Shown here: positions 1 to 9,619 of the stretch, piece after piece
Layout: each line of letters starts with the position of its first letter
Numbering within the stretch: position 1 is the first letter of the stretch
Assembly: GCA_946403625.1 (NCBI GenBank)
Contig: CAMJAP010000019.1
Coordinates: 1-39,906 of the forward strand
Length of the DNA stretch: 39,906 bases
Origin: an uncultured Lachnospiraceae bacterium
GTDB taxonomy: Bacteria > Bacillota > Clostridia > Lachnospirales > Lachnospiraceae
Direction: 5' to 3'
Notes under the pieces: model-generated
Seen by the model: the letters and a program-made list of their open reading frames with translations, nothing else
Databases searched by the model: none
Told to the model about the DNA's origin: nothing
Made by a program: the position numbers and the translations under genes

Positions 1-1
1 G

Positions 2-103
2 TTGTTATGGGCAAAGTTAGATACGATAAACAATAGAGCAGAAGGGACCAAGGGGGCGGCTATAGAAATGAAGAAAAAGTGTAATGCAGATAAAATGACT
101 TGA
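2..103 (+). CDS. 3' end of an upstream gene truncated by the window edge; product unknown
   Basis: Open frame from position 2 (LLWAKLDTINNRAEGTKGAAIEMKKKCNADKMT*) ending at TGA 101-103, just upstream of galE; too short to identify. Confidence 0.35.
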   Translation: MLWAKLDTINNRAEGTKGAAIEMKKKCNADKMT

Positions 104-132
104 TTTAATATGGAGATATCGGAGGAAAGAGC

Positions 133-1107
133 ATGGCGATTTTAGTATGTGGCGGAGCCGGATATATCGGTTCTCATATCAACAAACAATTAAATACAGA
201 AGGCTATGAGACAATTGTATTTGATAATCTGATTTATGGACATCGCGAGGCTGTGAAGTGGGGAACATTTGTACAAGGGGACCTTTCGAATATAGAGGAT
301 ATTGAGAAGGTGTTCTCGGAATATAAGATTGATGCGGTTTTTCATTTTGCGGCTTACGCTTATGTAGGGGAGAGCGTAGATAAGCCGGAAAAGTACTATT
401 ATAACAATGTTGTCAATACTCTAAATCTACTGAAGGTTATGATGAAATATGATTGTAAAAAGATTATTTTTTCCTCAACCTGTGCGACCTATGGAGAACC
501 GGAAAAACTACCGATCACGGAAGATATGCCGCAGAGACCGATTAATCCGTATGGAGCAACCAAGCTGATGGTAGAACGGATTTTTCGGGATTATGCCATG
601 GCTTACGATCTGAAGTTTGTTGTTCTGCGATATTTTAATGCTGCAGGGGCGGATCCGGATGGAGAAATAGGAGAAAGCCACAATCCGGAAACTCATATCA
701 TTCCGTTAGTGCTCGATGCTGCCGGTGGAAAGAGACCGGATATCAAAGTGTTTGGGACGGATTATGATACGCGAGATGGAAGTTGTATCAGAGATTATAT
801 TCATGTGACAGATCTTGCAGAAGCACACCTTCTTTCGCTGCATTATCTGGAACAGGGGAAGGGCTGTGAATTCTTTAATCTTGGAAATGCATCCGGGACA
901 TCTGTGTTGGAGGTGATCGATTCGGTAAAACGAGTGACGGGCAAAGATTTTAAGGTGGTATATTCAGCACGACGGGCAGGAGATCCGGCTACGCTTGTTG
1001 GTAGCTCGGAAAAGGCTATGAAAATTCTTGGATGGAAGCCGAAATACGCAGATATTGATACAATTGTTAAACATGCATGGAATTGGCATGAAAATGCGGA
1101 ATACTAA
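133..1107 (+). CDS. galE: UDP-glucose 4-epimerase
   Basis: N-terminal Rossmann motif MAILVCGGAGYIGSH, SSTCATYG and YGATK (SDR YxxxK) and LRYFNAAGAD; RBS cggagga upstream. Confidence 0.95.
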   Translation: MAILVCGGAGYIGSHINKQLNTEGYETIVFDNLIYGHREAVKWGTFVQGDLSNIEDIEKVFSEYKIDAVFHFAAYAYVGESVDKPEKYYYNNVVNTLNLLKVMMKYDCKKIIFSSTCATYGEPEKLPITEDMPQRPINPYGATKLMVERIFRDYAMAYDLKFVVLRYFNAAGADPDGEIGESHNPETHIIPLVLDAAGGKRPDIKVFGTDYDTRDGSCIRDYIHVTDLAEAHLLSLHYLEQGKGCEFFNLGNASGTSVLEVIDSVKRVTGKDFKVVYSARRAGDPATLVGSSEKAMKILGWKPKYADIDTIVKHAWNWHENAEY

Positions 1108-1134
1108 TTCATAGATTTATATTATGAACGGATA

Positions 1135-2172
1135 ATGCAACAGAATGATAGCGTGAAAAAGGAGTACTATAATGAAATAAATATCGCCAGAGGAATTGGG
1201 GCGTTGATCGTCCTTTTGGGGCATGCATTTCCGGATGCGGAGATAGGAGTCTTTGCACACCCGGTGTTTCAGTGGGGCTATGATGTATGTTACTCGTTTC
1301 ATATGGCGTTGTTTTTTTGGATTTCAGGTTTTGTGTTTGGACGGAATTATTTCGAATGCGGGTATAAGATAATTTCGGAGGTGACCAAAAAAGTAAAGAG
1401 ATTACTGATACCATATCTTTTTTTATCATACTTGTCTTTATTGCCAAAGATTGTTTTGAATGCATATGCCAGGAATCCGGTAGATGCAAGTGGGGTATTG
1501 AAGGTTTTACTCGGGGTAAGTCCAAACGGGAGTTTATGGTATATCTATACATTGTTCCTATTTTCTGTCTTTGCATTACTCATTGGTAAGCTATTATGTA
1601 TTTCCTCTGAAAGCATTAAAGGGATATGCTTAATATTGCTGGGAATTTTTTGCTATAGCCTTTATGTTTATGGCGGAGATACAGCATTGCATGTTATTTA
1701 TATTGATAAGATATGCAGATATTTTATCTTTTATGTGATGGGGATCGTCACATATCGGATATATACGAAGTTTAAAATGTTATATTGTCTATCGGCAGCA
1801 ATTGTTGCGATTGGATTGATCGGCTTGATGAACTGCCCGTTCTTTTCACTAAAGGTGGAATATGCGGTTACGGCTGTTTTGGGAATTTACGCCATACTGG
1901 TGATTGCAGAACGGATTGCTGAAAAAAAAGAAAAAAAGGTGTATAGATGTCTGGACTGTTGTGGAAACTATTCCTATGATATATATATTTTAAGCTATTA
2001 TGTTCAACAACTAATCCGGGTTGTCTGTTTTCGATGGCTGGGATGGGATTATACCATTGTATTTGTATTAGAACTTATAATCGGTTTTGGAGCCTCATAT
2101 TTATTTGCGGTGTTTGTTCTTCGCAAAAGCAGGGTTTTGAAATGTTTATTGATCGGAGTATGGGAGGAGTAG
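1135..2172 (+). CDS. Acyltransferase family 3 membrane protein (possible glycan O-acyltransferase)
   Basis: INIARGIGALIVLLGHAFP... FHMALFFWISGFVFGRN... VKRLLIPYLFLS, the typical acyltransferase-3 N-terminal pattern, plus about 10 hydrophobic segments. Confidence 0.85.
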   Translation: MQQNDSVKKEYYNEINIARGIGALIVLLGHAFPDAEIGVFAHPVFQWGYDVCYSFHMALFFWISGFVFGRNYFECGYKIISEVTKKVKRLLIPYLFLSYLSLLPKIVLNAYARNPVDASGVLKVLLGVSPNGSLWYIYTLFLFSVFALLIGKLLCISSESIKGICLILLGIFCYSLYVYGGDTALHVIYIDKICRYFIFYVMGIVTYRIYTKFKMLYCLSAAIVAIGLIGLMNCPFFSLKVEYAVTAVLGIYAILVIAERIAEKKEKKVYRCLDCCGNYSYDIYILSYYVQQLIRVVCFRWLGWDYTIVFVLELIIGFGASYLFAVFVLRKSRVLKCLLIGVWEE

Positions 2173-2175
2173 GTG

Positions 2176-3459
2176 ATGTCGGAACAGAACAAGATTGATC
2201 TGAAAAAAGAGCTTCTTAAATATGATCGATCTATCGATAAGATGTATTGGATTTTTTTGGTATTTATTTTAGTGTATGAAATATTGGGATCGACTCCATT
2301 CTTGTTATATTTTGCTCAGTGGTACGCAGGGCTGTTTGATGAAAACTCATCGGAGTTGGCAGTGATGTTATATCAAAGTATGATGAATCTGCGTTTTCTT
2401 ATCATAATACCGGCAATATATAATATTATTGTAAAAACAGTATCAAAAAAAGAAAAGATTTTTCTTTCGGCAATGTTGTTTTTAGGATGGTATTATGCAT
2501 TACGAATGCGGGATCAAAATGATACCTATATTTTTCGGGATATGGCGATGATTGTTGCGTCTTATGGAAAAGACTATAAAAAGATCGCGAAATGGTGTAT
2601 AGGATTGGTTTCGGGGATTATGGCATTTACAATTGCGATGAACCTTATGGGCATCATCCCGGAGTGGACATTGGAACGTGACGGAAATGTCCGGCATTCT
2701 TTCGGAACCCTTGGCCCTACTAATCTGGCGGGACATTTTGGCTTTGCTATTATGGCATATATGTTTATCAAGGATGGAATTATGAAATGGCAGGCATATG
2801 CAGTTATTGTAGTGCTGAGTGTTCTGAATCTTGTTTTTGTAGATGGACGGACCTCATTTCTATCGGTATTTTTGGGATGTTGTGGATGCTTGATATATAA
2901 TGTGATTAGAAAGAGTCGATGGAAACTGCCGGAAACGATAACCAGGGGGGTAAGAGCCCTCTTTCTGGCCTCCTATCCGTTTTCGGCGGTCTTCTATCTG
3001 CTGCTGGTATTTACATATAGTACAGATCCCAATGTGTTCTACAATCGCTTTCATATTTTATACTCATTGATAGGACGCATCGAAAATGCAAATCGGGTTA
3101 TGGGAGTGACGGGAATTACTCCGTTTGGAAATTATTATGAGAATTATTGGGTGGCCGGAAATGTGTTTAAGAATACCGGTTACTATGAATTCCTTGATTC
3201 CTCCTATGCAAGAGTGCTGTTAATGTATGGATGGGTGGCATTTATATTGATACTTGGACTGATGGTATGGTCACAGTATCGTTTGATGAAAAAAGGACAG
3301 ACTTTTCGGATGTATCTTTTGGCTGTTTTATCCATGCATTTTATTATGGAGCATCATATTCTGGAACCGGCATATAATATTTTCCTGTTGTTGCCCTTTG
3401 CAAGTTTCTCGGGATTAAGGGGAGGGCAAACGGATATATCGAAGAAGGATTCTGATTAA
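2176..3459 (+). CDS. O-antigen polymerase/ligase (Wzy)-like polytopic membrane protein, paralog 1
   Basis: Multi-spanning; shares MNLRFLIIIPA, GWYYA and EHHILEPAYNIFLLLPFA with ORFs at 9620 and 27980. RBS ggagga precedes ATG 2176; the track start is GTG 2173. Confidence 0.7.
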   Translation: MSEQNKIDLKKELLKYDRSIDKMYWIFLVFILVYEILGSTPFLLYFAQWYAGLFDENSSELAVMLYQSMMNLRFLIIIPAIYNIIVKTVSKKEKIFLSAMLFLGWYYALRMRDQNDTYIFRDMAMIVASYGKDYKKIAKWCIGLVSGIMAFTIAMNLMGIIPEWTLERDGNVRHSFGTLGPTNLAGHFGFAIMAYMFIKDGIMKWQAYAVIVVLSVLNLVFVDGRTSFLSVFLGCCGCLIYNVIRKSRWKLPETITRGVRALFLASYPFSAVFYLLLVFTYSTDPNVFYNRFHILYSLIGRIENANRVMGVTGITPFGNYYENYWVAGNVFKNTGYYEFLDSSYARVLLMYGWVAFILILGLMVWSQYRLMKKGQTFRMYLLAVLSMHFIMEHHILEPAYNIFLLLPFASFSGLRGGQTDISKKDSD

Positions 3460-3539
3460 GTTGAATGGATATAAAATGGCAGGAAGGTAGTTTTTTGATT
3501 AATAAAACAATAATAGAGTATTTAGGGGATAAATAGCGG

Positions 3540-5729
3540 ATGGAAAAGAGAGTATTGTCGAATAAAAATAATTCTATTATTTTGATGATCGGTATCTTAT
3601 TTGCTCTTATCATAGTAATAGTCGGCCCGTTGGATTATTTTACACATGGTTTTTATGACAGTGAAGACTATTATGATCTGATGCAAGAGGAGAATAGAGA
3701 TGTATTGTCTCTCGATAGTGGGAAATGTGTGGTGCGCTTTTCTCCGATAAAAGATCACCTGGCGGGTATAGAGATTTGCCTGATAAAGGAGGAGAATGAT
3801 CAGGGAAACCTCAATATCATTACCTGTGACACTTCGGAAATTGTGATCGAACAGCAGGTGATTCCTTTGCAGAAGATCAAAAACGGGGAATGGTATAAAA
3901 TATATTTGGAGAAGGATTATAGGGTCGGGACAGAGTATTATCTGATTTTTTCTGCAGAAAACTGTATTTCTGTACCGGCGATGCCGGAGGTGGATGATGC
4001 ATATTTGCCGAAGGAATCTCATTATGGAAATGTTATGATTCGGTATGCATATGCAGAATCTACGTTTTCGATTACTGATAAAATATTGTTGAGTTTATTG
4101 CTGGTAAGTGTATGGATTGGAATTGTATCCGAGCTGATAGGGGATCAGAAAAGAAAAGTCTTTCAAACGATGTTTGTATTTGGCATACTTGTAATTCTCG
4201 CATCTTGGAACTATATGAACTATTCATTGCTTTCTGAGGATGAAAACTTTAAAGATTTTGAAGATTTTTCAGAAATGCTCGTTGTGGGAAAGATTTGGGC
4301 AAAAGCAGATGGGACGGAGTGCCCGGATGAAGTGGATCGTGCATATAATTTGGCTCGCTATGAGGATTTAAGAGGTGTATATGAAAGTGAGTCTCTTGAA
4401 TATATAACTGATGAACAATGGCAGGATGGTTATAACCTTTCGGCACCGGTGATTGCCATAGATGCTAATAGACTGACATATAGTATTTCGACTCCGGGCA
4501 ACATTATTCGATTCGGAAACGGAGAGGAATATCTTATTTCAGATCGAGTGTTAGATGGAAATTTTATTCTTGTTTTTTTGGATGCGGACCATTTGCTGGA
4601 TCGAGCAATCAATGGAAGCTTGGATGAAGCGATATTCTATACACCGGATTATCAGGTTTTGCCTACCAGTCAGCTGGATGTATATCGGAGCCACTTTGGA
4701 TTGCAGGGGAAAATCTTTACAATGCTTTCTATTGGTAATGAAAGAGAGCATGGAATTGCATTGTTGAATCTGATTTGTGCGATAATGACGGCGATTGTCT
4801 TTGTGGTGTTGACATTTTTGCTGAAACAAAAGTATAATACCTTATTTGCGGGCTGTTTTTATATTACTTGGTTACTTTCGCCTTGGATATCCGGTTTTGC
4901 CAGAAATCTCTATTGGGTTGAGTTTACCTGGTTCCTTCCGATGCTTGCAGGTTTGATCTGTTCTATAAAAACTGATTCGAAAAAGGGAAGGATTATCGGA
5001 TATATATTTATGTATATAAGTGTTTGGATCCGATCATTGTGCGGATATGAGTATATTTCGACTGTTATGATGTCAGCGGTTGCATTTTTGGCTGTTGATG
5101 TATTTATGGGAGTTATCAGGAAAGAAGAAAAAGGAAGTTGTATTCGTAAATTCCGAGTTTTTATGATTGCGTGTTTTATGGCGTTATTGGGATTTGTCAC
5201 GGCGATCGTGATGCATTCTGTTGTAAAAGGCAATGGGGATATCGGGAATGGTATGATGCGCATTTTACAGGAGGATGTGATGCGTAGAACCAATGGAGCG
5301 GATCTGAATGCATTTGACAGTTCCTATTGGCCGTCTATGAATGCTTCGATATGGGAGGTTTTCTGCAAGTATTTTCATTTTAAAACAGAGATTATAACCG
5401 GAATTCCGGGCAGCTTGTTCCCTGTGATCTGTATACTGCCGATCGCCATTTTGCTATGTGGATACTGGAGAAAACGACCGGATCACGAGATGACGTTTTT
5501 GTATGTATGGTACTTTTTGGCATCGGTATCATGGTATTGTTTGGCGAAATCACATTCCTATGTTCATGTTCACTTGAATTATGTGTTGTGGTACATAGCT
5601 TTTATACCGGTCTGTTTCTATATTATCTGTAGAGGCTTGATTTACATAATAAAAAACAGCGCGAGAACAGATTGTACCAAGGGAAAAAAGGATCAAATCA
5701 GTTATATGGAAAACGAATTGCATAACTGA
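3540..5729 (+). CDS. Large polytopic membrane protein, GT-C-glycosyltransferase-like, with extracytoplasmic domains
   Basis: 729 aa; N-terminal TM then a soluble region, a second soluble region (DENFKDFEDF...), then multiple TM helices (WLLSPWISGFARNLYWVEFTWFLPMLAGLI). No exact family recognised. Confidence 0.6.
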   Translation: MEKRVLSNKNNSIILMIGILFALIIVIVGPLDYFTHGFYDSEDYYDLMQEENRDVLSLDSGKCVVRFSPIKDHLAGIEICLIKEENDQGNLNIITCDTSEIVIEQQVIPLQKIKNGEWYKIYLEKDYRVGTEYYLIFSAENCISVPAMPEVDDAYLPKESHYGNVMIRYAYAESTFSITDKILLSLLLVSVWIGIVSELIGDQKRKVFQTMFVFGILVILASWNYMNYSLLSEDENFKDFEDFSEMLVVGKIWAKADGTECPDEVDRAYNLARYEDLRGVYESESLEYITDEQWQDGYNLSAPVIAIDANRLTYSISTPGNIIRFGNGEEYLISDRVLDGNFILVFLDADHLLDRAINGSLDEAIFYTPDYQVLPTSQLDVYRSHFGLQGKIFTMLSIGNEREHGIALLNLICAIMTAIVFVVLTFLLKQKYNTLFAGCFYITWLLSPWISGFARNLYWVEFTWFLPMLAGLICSIKTDSKKGRIIGYIFMYISVWIRSLCGYEYISTVMMSAVAFLAVDVFMGVIRKEEKGSCIRKFRVFMIACFMALLGFVTAIVMHSVVKGNGDIGNGMMRILQEDVMRRTNGADLNAFDSSYWPSMNASIWEVFCKYFHFKTEIITGIPGSLFPVICILPIAILLCGYWRKRPDHEMTFLYVWYFLASVSWYCLAKSHSYVHVHLNYVLWYIAFIPVCFYIICRGLIYIIKNSARTDCTKGKKDQISYMENELHN

Positions 5730-5845
5730 TGCTAAGTGGAAATGTGGAAAGACTGGTTTTCTATGCATTCTATATAGTGGGCCAGTCTGGCATTGGATCA
5801 TGAGCATAACTATTTGACAGAAGAACTAATGTAACTTTCGAATTC

Positions 5846-7435
5846 TTATAATCTGTCGTAAACTACAGTTGTCCCGTCATCACCCAATTTGTTATATCCG
5901 CATGCGATACAAAAGGCTTCCAGGTAACCGCCCTTTGGCATTAATATGTATCGCGATTGTAAAGAGGAATAATTGTTGATTACATATTCAAATTGCACAC
6001 AATTGATCCCCATTCCTTTGGGAAAAGCATATAATACGGTCCAGTCACTTTGTATTTTCTGATCATCAATATAATCATTCAAAACCCATAGTATAGTATT
6101 ATCATAAGTAGGAGTATTGTCAGTACATAATTGTATATTTTTTTGAAACATTTCACTCCAGTAAGCTTGTTTTTGAATGGCATATTCGTTTTTTACAGGA
6201 ATCTGGTTTCCGGCATAGGGGGTCATTCGGATCCAGAAAACTGCAATAAACAGGGGAATCAGAAGGAATGCTTTTGACAGATCCTTTTCATCATTATTTA
6301 TGCACATCATAAGAGTGCCGGCTGCAATAAAGATCAGAAGATGCTTTCCGCCTTCCTGAAAACGATACATAAGGATCAGGGCAAAAAACATAGCAATAAA
6401 GGAAAAGAGCATATGTACCACAATAGGCAGTCTTTGATATATCTTTTGGATAGCTTTCGTGTTGCCTTGGTTTTTGAGTGATTTGATACTGCGTAAGTCA
6501 TTTACTAATTGCAGTATTCCGAGGAGTAATAGTAAGCTGAAGACGATAAAATAGCCTCCTTCCGGACGGCCGCTTAACAAAAACAAAAGCATCCAGGAAA
6601 GATAGTCTTTGATCTGTGAGATGATGTATTGTATTAAGGCGATGCCACCCCTTATGATGCCACCTTCGGAAATGAAAGACAACCAGTCAGTTGAATACAG
6701 AGGTACTACATAATCTGCCTGAAGGTAGTGGCTGATCAGCCCGTAAACAGCAATGGTGAATGACAGTATCACGATGGAGCAAAAAATCCCTTTTTTCTTG
6801 TGTCTGGAGCAGAGAATCCACAGGGGCAGTAGTAAAAACAAGATCAGATACGGCCGCATCCAGGTTGCATAGATTGCCAACACGCACATGAGAATCAGTT
6901 TCCAAGACTTTTTTTCGCGTTGATAGCTTACTGCAAGTCCCAAAATGACGATAATAAAAGACTGACAGATCATTTCGGGCATCAGCGCAAGCATATATCT
7001 GGTATTGCTTTTATACAGAAAACACAGTGCTACGAGAGCACAGAATTGTTTTTTGGTAGGTTTTGTTAATAGAACAAACAACGCAAGGGCAATAGAGATG
7101 TAAGTAATATTCATTATAACGGGAGTATAGATATTCCAACCGGTTAATAAAGCGGGAATACTCCATGGCAGATATAATGCGGGACTCCATGCTGCAAAGG
7201 AAGCCAGACGAGCGTGGCTTTCGTTAAAACCGAAGTAGCCCTTCGGAATTCCGTAGGCTACCATTCCTTCAATCTGTTTATAATATATCAGTTCATCATT
7301 CCAGTCGGATGCTGGATAATAGATATTGAACAGATTCTTATTCTGTAACAGACAATATATGAGAGCAGAAACAAATGGGAGCAGCCCTATAATAACGGCC
7401 TTGATATACAGGGAATGATTGGATTTACGGTCCAT
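5846..7435 (-). CDS. Polytopic membrane protein, GT-C/GT39-like
   Basis: 529 aa; about 11 hydrophobic segments, SDWNDELIYYKQIEGMVAYGIPKGYFGFNES after TM1 (acidic loop 1), LRPYLILFLLLPLW-like TMs. Only major glycan-type gene on the minus strand. Confidence 0.6.
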   Translation of the reverse strand: MDRKSNHSLYIKAVIIGLLPFVSALIYCLLQNKNLFNIYYPASDWNDELIYYKQIEGMVAYGIPKGYFGFNESHARLASFAAWSPALYLPWSIPALLTGWNIYTPVIMNITYISIALALFVLLTKPTKKQFCALVALCFLYKSNTRYMLALMPEMICQSFIIVILGLAVSYQREKKSWKLILMCVLAIYATWMRPYLILFLLLPLWILCSRHKKKGIFCSIVILSFTIAVYGLISHYLQADYVVPLYSTDWLSFISEGGIIRGGIALIQYIISQIKDYLSWMLLFLLSGRPEGGYFIVFSLLLLLGILQLVNDLRSIKSLKNQGNTKAIQKIYQRLPIVVHMLFSFIAMFFALILMYRFQEGGKHLLIFIAAGTLMMCINNDEKDLSKAFLLIPLFIAVFWIRMTPYAGNQIPVKNEYAIQKQAYWSEMFQKNIQLCTDNTPTYDNTILWVLNDYIDDQKIQSDWTVLYAFPKGMGINCVQFEYVINNYSSLQSRYILMPKGGYLEAFCIACGYNKLGDDGTTVVYDRL

Positions 7436-7543
7436 AATTAACGAATACCTCGTGGCTTTTTATTATGTGTGAAAGTATAGCAGAAATACAGGAAAACAGC
7501 AATCCTATACGAAGTTGTATCCGAAATTGCAGAAGAAAAATCA

Positions 7544-7572
7544 TTGACACCGCCGGGGTGTAGTGCTATAGT
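7544..7572 (+). promoter_or_regulatory. sigma-A promoter for dapA
   Basis: TTGACA (7544-7549), 17-bp spacer, TATAGT (7567-7572), about 20 nt upstream of the riboswitch aptamer. Confidence 0.8.
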
Positions 7573-7593
7573 AACATTTACAATAGATAAACA

Positions 7594-7762
7594 AAGATAG
7601 AGGTTGCGGGTTTCATCAGTAGGTTGCCGGATGCACGGGAAGCAGACGAAGGCAGCAGAAAGGGGAAATCGCCGAAAGGGAGCCGAACCCGTAGGCTTGC
7701 CTTGGGGATGCCGGAAATACTGGTATCACTGTCATCTTACACAAGATGGGGCGCTATCAGAT
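7594..7762 (+). ncRNA. Lysine riboswitch (L box)
   Basis: P1 pairing GATAG (7596-7600)/CTATC (7754-7758); AGAGGUUGCGGG, CAUCAGUA, GGGGAAAUCGCCGAAAGG, CUGGUAUCACUGUCAU and UGGGGCGCUAUC match the L-box layout; sits upstream of dapA. Confidence 0.92.
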
Positions 7763-7775
7763 TTTGAAAAGATAC

Positions 7776-7800
7776 GCCGGCAGTCTATGTCGGCTTTTCA
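7776..7800 (+). terminator. Intrinsic terminator of the lysine riboswitch expression platform
   Basis: GCCGGCA (7776-7782) / TGTCGGC (7788-7794), 5-nt loop, followed by TTTTCATTT; lies between aptamer and dapA. Confidence 0.75.
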
Positions 7801-7852
7801 TTTCCGAAAAACGTTTCCCAAAGCAGAACAAAGGCATAGGAGGAAAAGAGAA

Positions 7853-8740
7853 ATGGCAGTATTTACAGGAGCAGGTGTAGCAATCACCACACCGTTCAAA
7901 GCGGACGGAAGCGTAGATTATGAGCAGTTTGCAAAGAACATCGAGTTTCAGATCGCAAACGGAACGGATGCGATCATCGTATGCGGAACCACAGGAGAGG
8001 CTTCTACTTTGACACATGAGGAGCATCTGGATGTGATCGAAGCGTGTGTAAAATATGTCAACAAGAGGATCCCGGTGATCGCCGGTACCGGATCCAACTG
8101 CACCGAAACAGCTATTTATCTGTCGCAGGAAGCAGAAAAGAGAGGGGCAGATGCACTGCTTGTGGTAACACCGTATTATAACAAAGCAACCCAGAAAGGT
8201 CTGAAAGAGCATTTTACTATGGTAGCAAACAGTGTAAAACTGCCGATCATTCTGTACAATATTCCGGGACGTACCGGTGGCGTGAACATTCTGCCGGAAA
8301 CGATCGTATCTCTTTGCCGTGAGGTGTCCAATATTGTTGGTGTAAAGGATGCAACCGGTAATATCTCGCAGGTGGCAAAGCTGATGAGCATTGCAGGTGA
8401 GGATGTGGATCTGTATTCCGGTAACGATGATCAGGTGGTGCCGCTGCTTTCTCTGGGGGGCAAAGGCGTGATCTCTGTATTGTCCAATGTGGCACCGAAA
8501 GAGACTCATGAGATGTGTCAGAAATTCTTTGACGGGGATGTGGCCGGCAGCCGCGAGATCCAGTTGAAGGCACTTTCTCTGATCAATGCATTGTTCTGTG
8601 AAGTGAACCCGATTCCGGTAAAGAAAGCGGAAGAATTGATGGAACATTGCACCGGTGTGTTGCGCAGACCGTTGACTGAGATGGAACCGGAACACGCGGC
8701 AGTATTGGAAGCAGAGATGAAGAAGTTCGGCATTCTGTGA
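7853..8740 (+). CDS. dapA: 4-hydroxy-tetrahydrodipicolinate synthase
   Basis: MAVFTGAGVAITTPF..., CGTTGEASTLTHEEH, VTPYYNKATQKGL, YNIPGRTGVN-like; RBS aggagga before ATG 7853. The track start at 7604 lies inside the riboswitch. Confidence 0.96.
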   Translation: MAVFTGAGVAITTPFKADGSVDYEQFAKNIEFQIANGTDAIIVCGTTGEASTLTHEEHLDVIEACVKYVNKRIPVIAGTGSNCTETAIYLSQEAEKRGADALLVVTPYYNKATQKGLKEHFTMVANSVKLPIILYNIPGRTGGVNILPETIVSLCREVSNIVGVKDATGNISQVAKLMSIAGEDVDLYSGNDDQVVPLLSLGGKGVISVLSNVAPKETHEMCQKFFDGDVAGSREIQLKALSLINALFCEVNPIPVKKAEELMEHCTGVLRRPLTEMEPEHAAVLEAEMKKFGIL

Positions 8741-8769
8741 TCGCGCTTTGTACGAAGGAGAACTAAAAT

Positions 8770-9528
8770 ATGACAAGAATCATTATGCATGGCTGTAACG
8801 GAAAAATGGGACAGACTATTACGAACCTGGTAAAAGAGGATCCGGATGCTCAGATCGTGGCCGGAATCGATGTGTCGGATCATATTCGCAATGAATATCC
8901 GGTATTTGCGAGAATTGCGGATTGTGATGTGGAAGCGGATGTTGTGATCGATTTTTCCAATGCGGCGGCAATTGACGGATTATTAGACTGGTGTGAAAAG
9001 AAGAAAATGCCGGTAGTGCTGTGTTCGACCGGTTTGAGTGAAGTGCAGGTAGCGCATGCGACCAAGGAGAGTACAAAGCATACGGCGGTATTGAAGTCGG
9101 CCAACATGTCTCTTGGCATTAATATGATGTTAAAACTTTTGAAAGAGGCGGCGGCTACGCTAGCACCGGCAGGGTTTGATATCGAGATCGTAGAGAAGCA
9201 TCATAATTTGAAAGTGGATGCACCTTCCGGCACTGCACTTGCATTGGCAGATTCCATCAACGAAGAAATGGACGGGCAGTATGAATATATTTACGACCGC
9301 AGCCAGGTGCGTAAAAAGAGAGATGCGAAGGAATTGGGAATTTCTGCGGTTCGCGGAGGTACGATAGTCGGAGACCATGATGTGATCTTTGCCGGAGCGG
9401 ATGAAGTGGTGACTTTTTCTCACAGAGCGTATTCAAAAGCAGTTTTTGCAAAAGGTGCGATCCAGGCGGCAAAGTTCCTTGCAGGCAAGCCGGCAGGTTT
9501 GTATGATATGTCGGATGTGATCGGATAA
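8770..9528 (+). CDS. dapB: 4-hydroxy-tetrahydrodipicolinate reductase
   Basis: MTRIIMHGCNGKMGQ, EIVEKHHNLKVDAPSGTALALAD, GIsAVRGGTIVGDHDVIFAG; directly follows dapA. Confidence 0.96.
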   Translation: MTRIIMHGCNGKMGQTITNLVKEDPDAQIVAGIDVSDHIRNEYPVFARIADCDVEADVVIDFSNAAAIDGLLDWCEKKKMPVVLCSTGLSEVQVAHATKESTKHTAVLKSANMSLGINMMLKLLKEAAATLAPAGFDIEIVEKHHNLKVDAPSGTALALADSINEEMDGQYEYIYDRSQVRKKRDAKELGISAVRGGTIVGDHDVIFAGADEVVTFSHRAYSKAVFAKGAIQAAKFLAGKPAGLYDMSDVIG

Positions 9529-9548
9529 AAACATCGGATTTTGAAAAT

Positions 9549-9589
9549 CCCCCTTCTGTGCATAATATGTATCGGAAGGGGGCTTTTTG
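9549..9589 (+). terminator. Rho-independent terminator after dapB
   Basis: CCCCCTTC (9549-9556) / GAAGGGGG (9575-9582) followed by CTTTTTG. Confidence 0.85.
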
Positions 9590-9619
9590 TCGAAGAAAGG
9601 GTATGAGGGGAGAATTTTG

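Noticed and set aside
1109-1576. 155-aa minus-strand ORF opposite the acyltransferase
   Set aside because: No domain; shadow of a clear plus-strand coding gene.
5750-5788. AGACTGG...CCAGTCT inverted repeat after the 3540 ORF as a terminator
   Set aside because: 25-nt loop and no T-tract; too weak to call.
7604-7852. ORF-track N-terminal extension of dapA (MRVSSVGCRMHGKQ...)
   Set aside because: It translates the lysine riboswitch and its terminator; canonical DapA starts at ATG 7853 with a good RBS.
7757-8776. 339-aa minus-strand ORF opposite dapA
   Set aside because: Antisense shadow of a well-identified gene; Cys/His/Arg-rich translation without recognisable domains.
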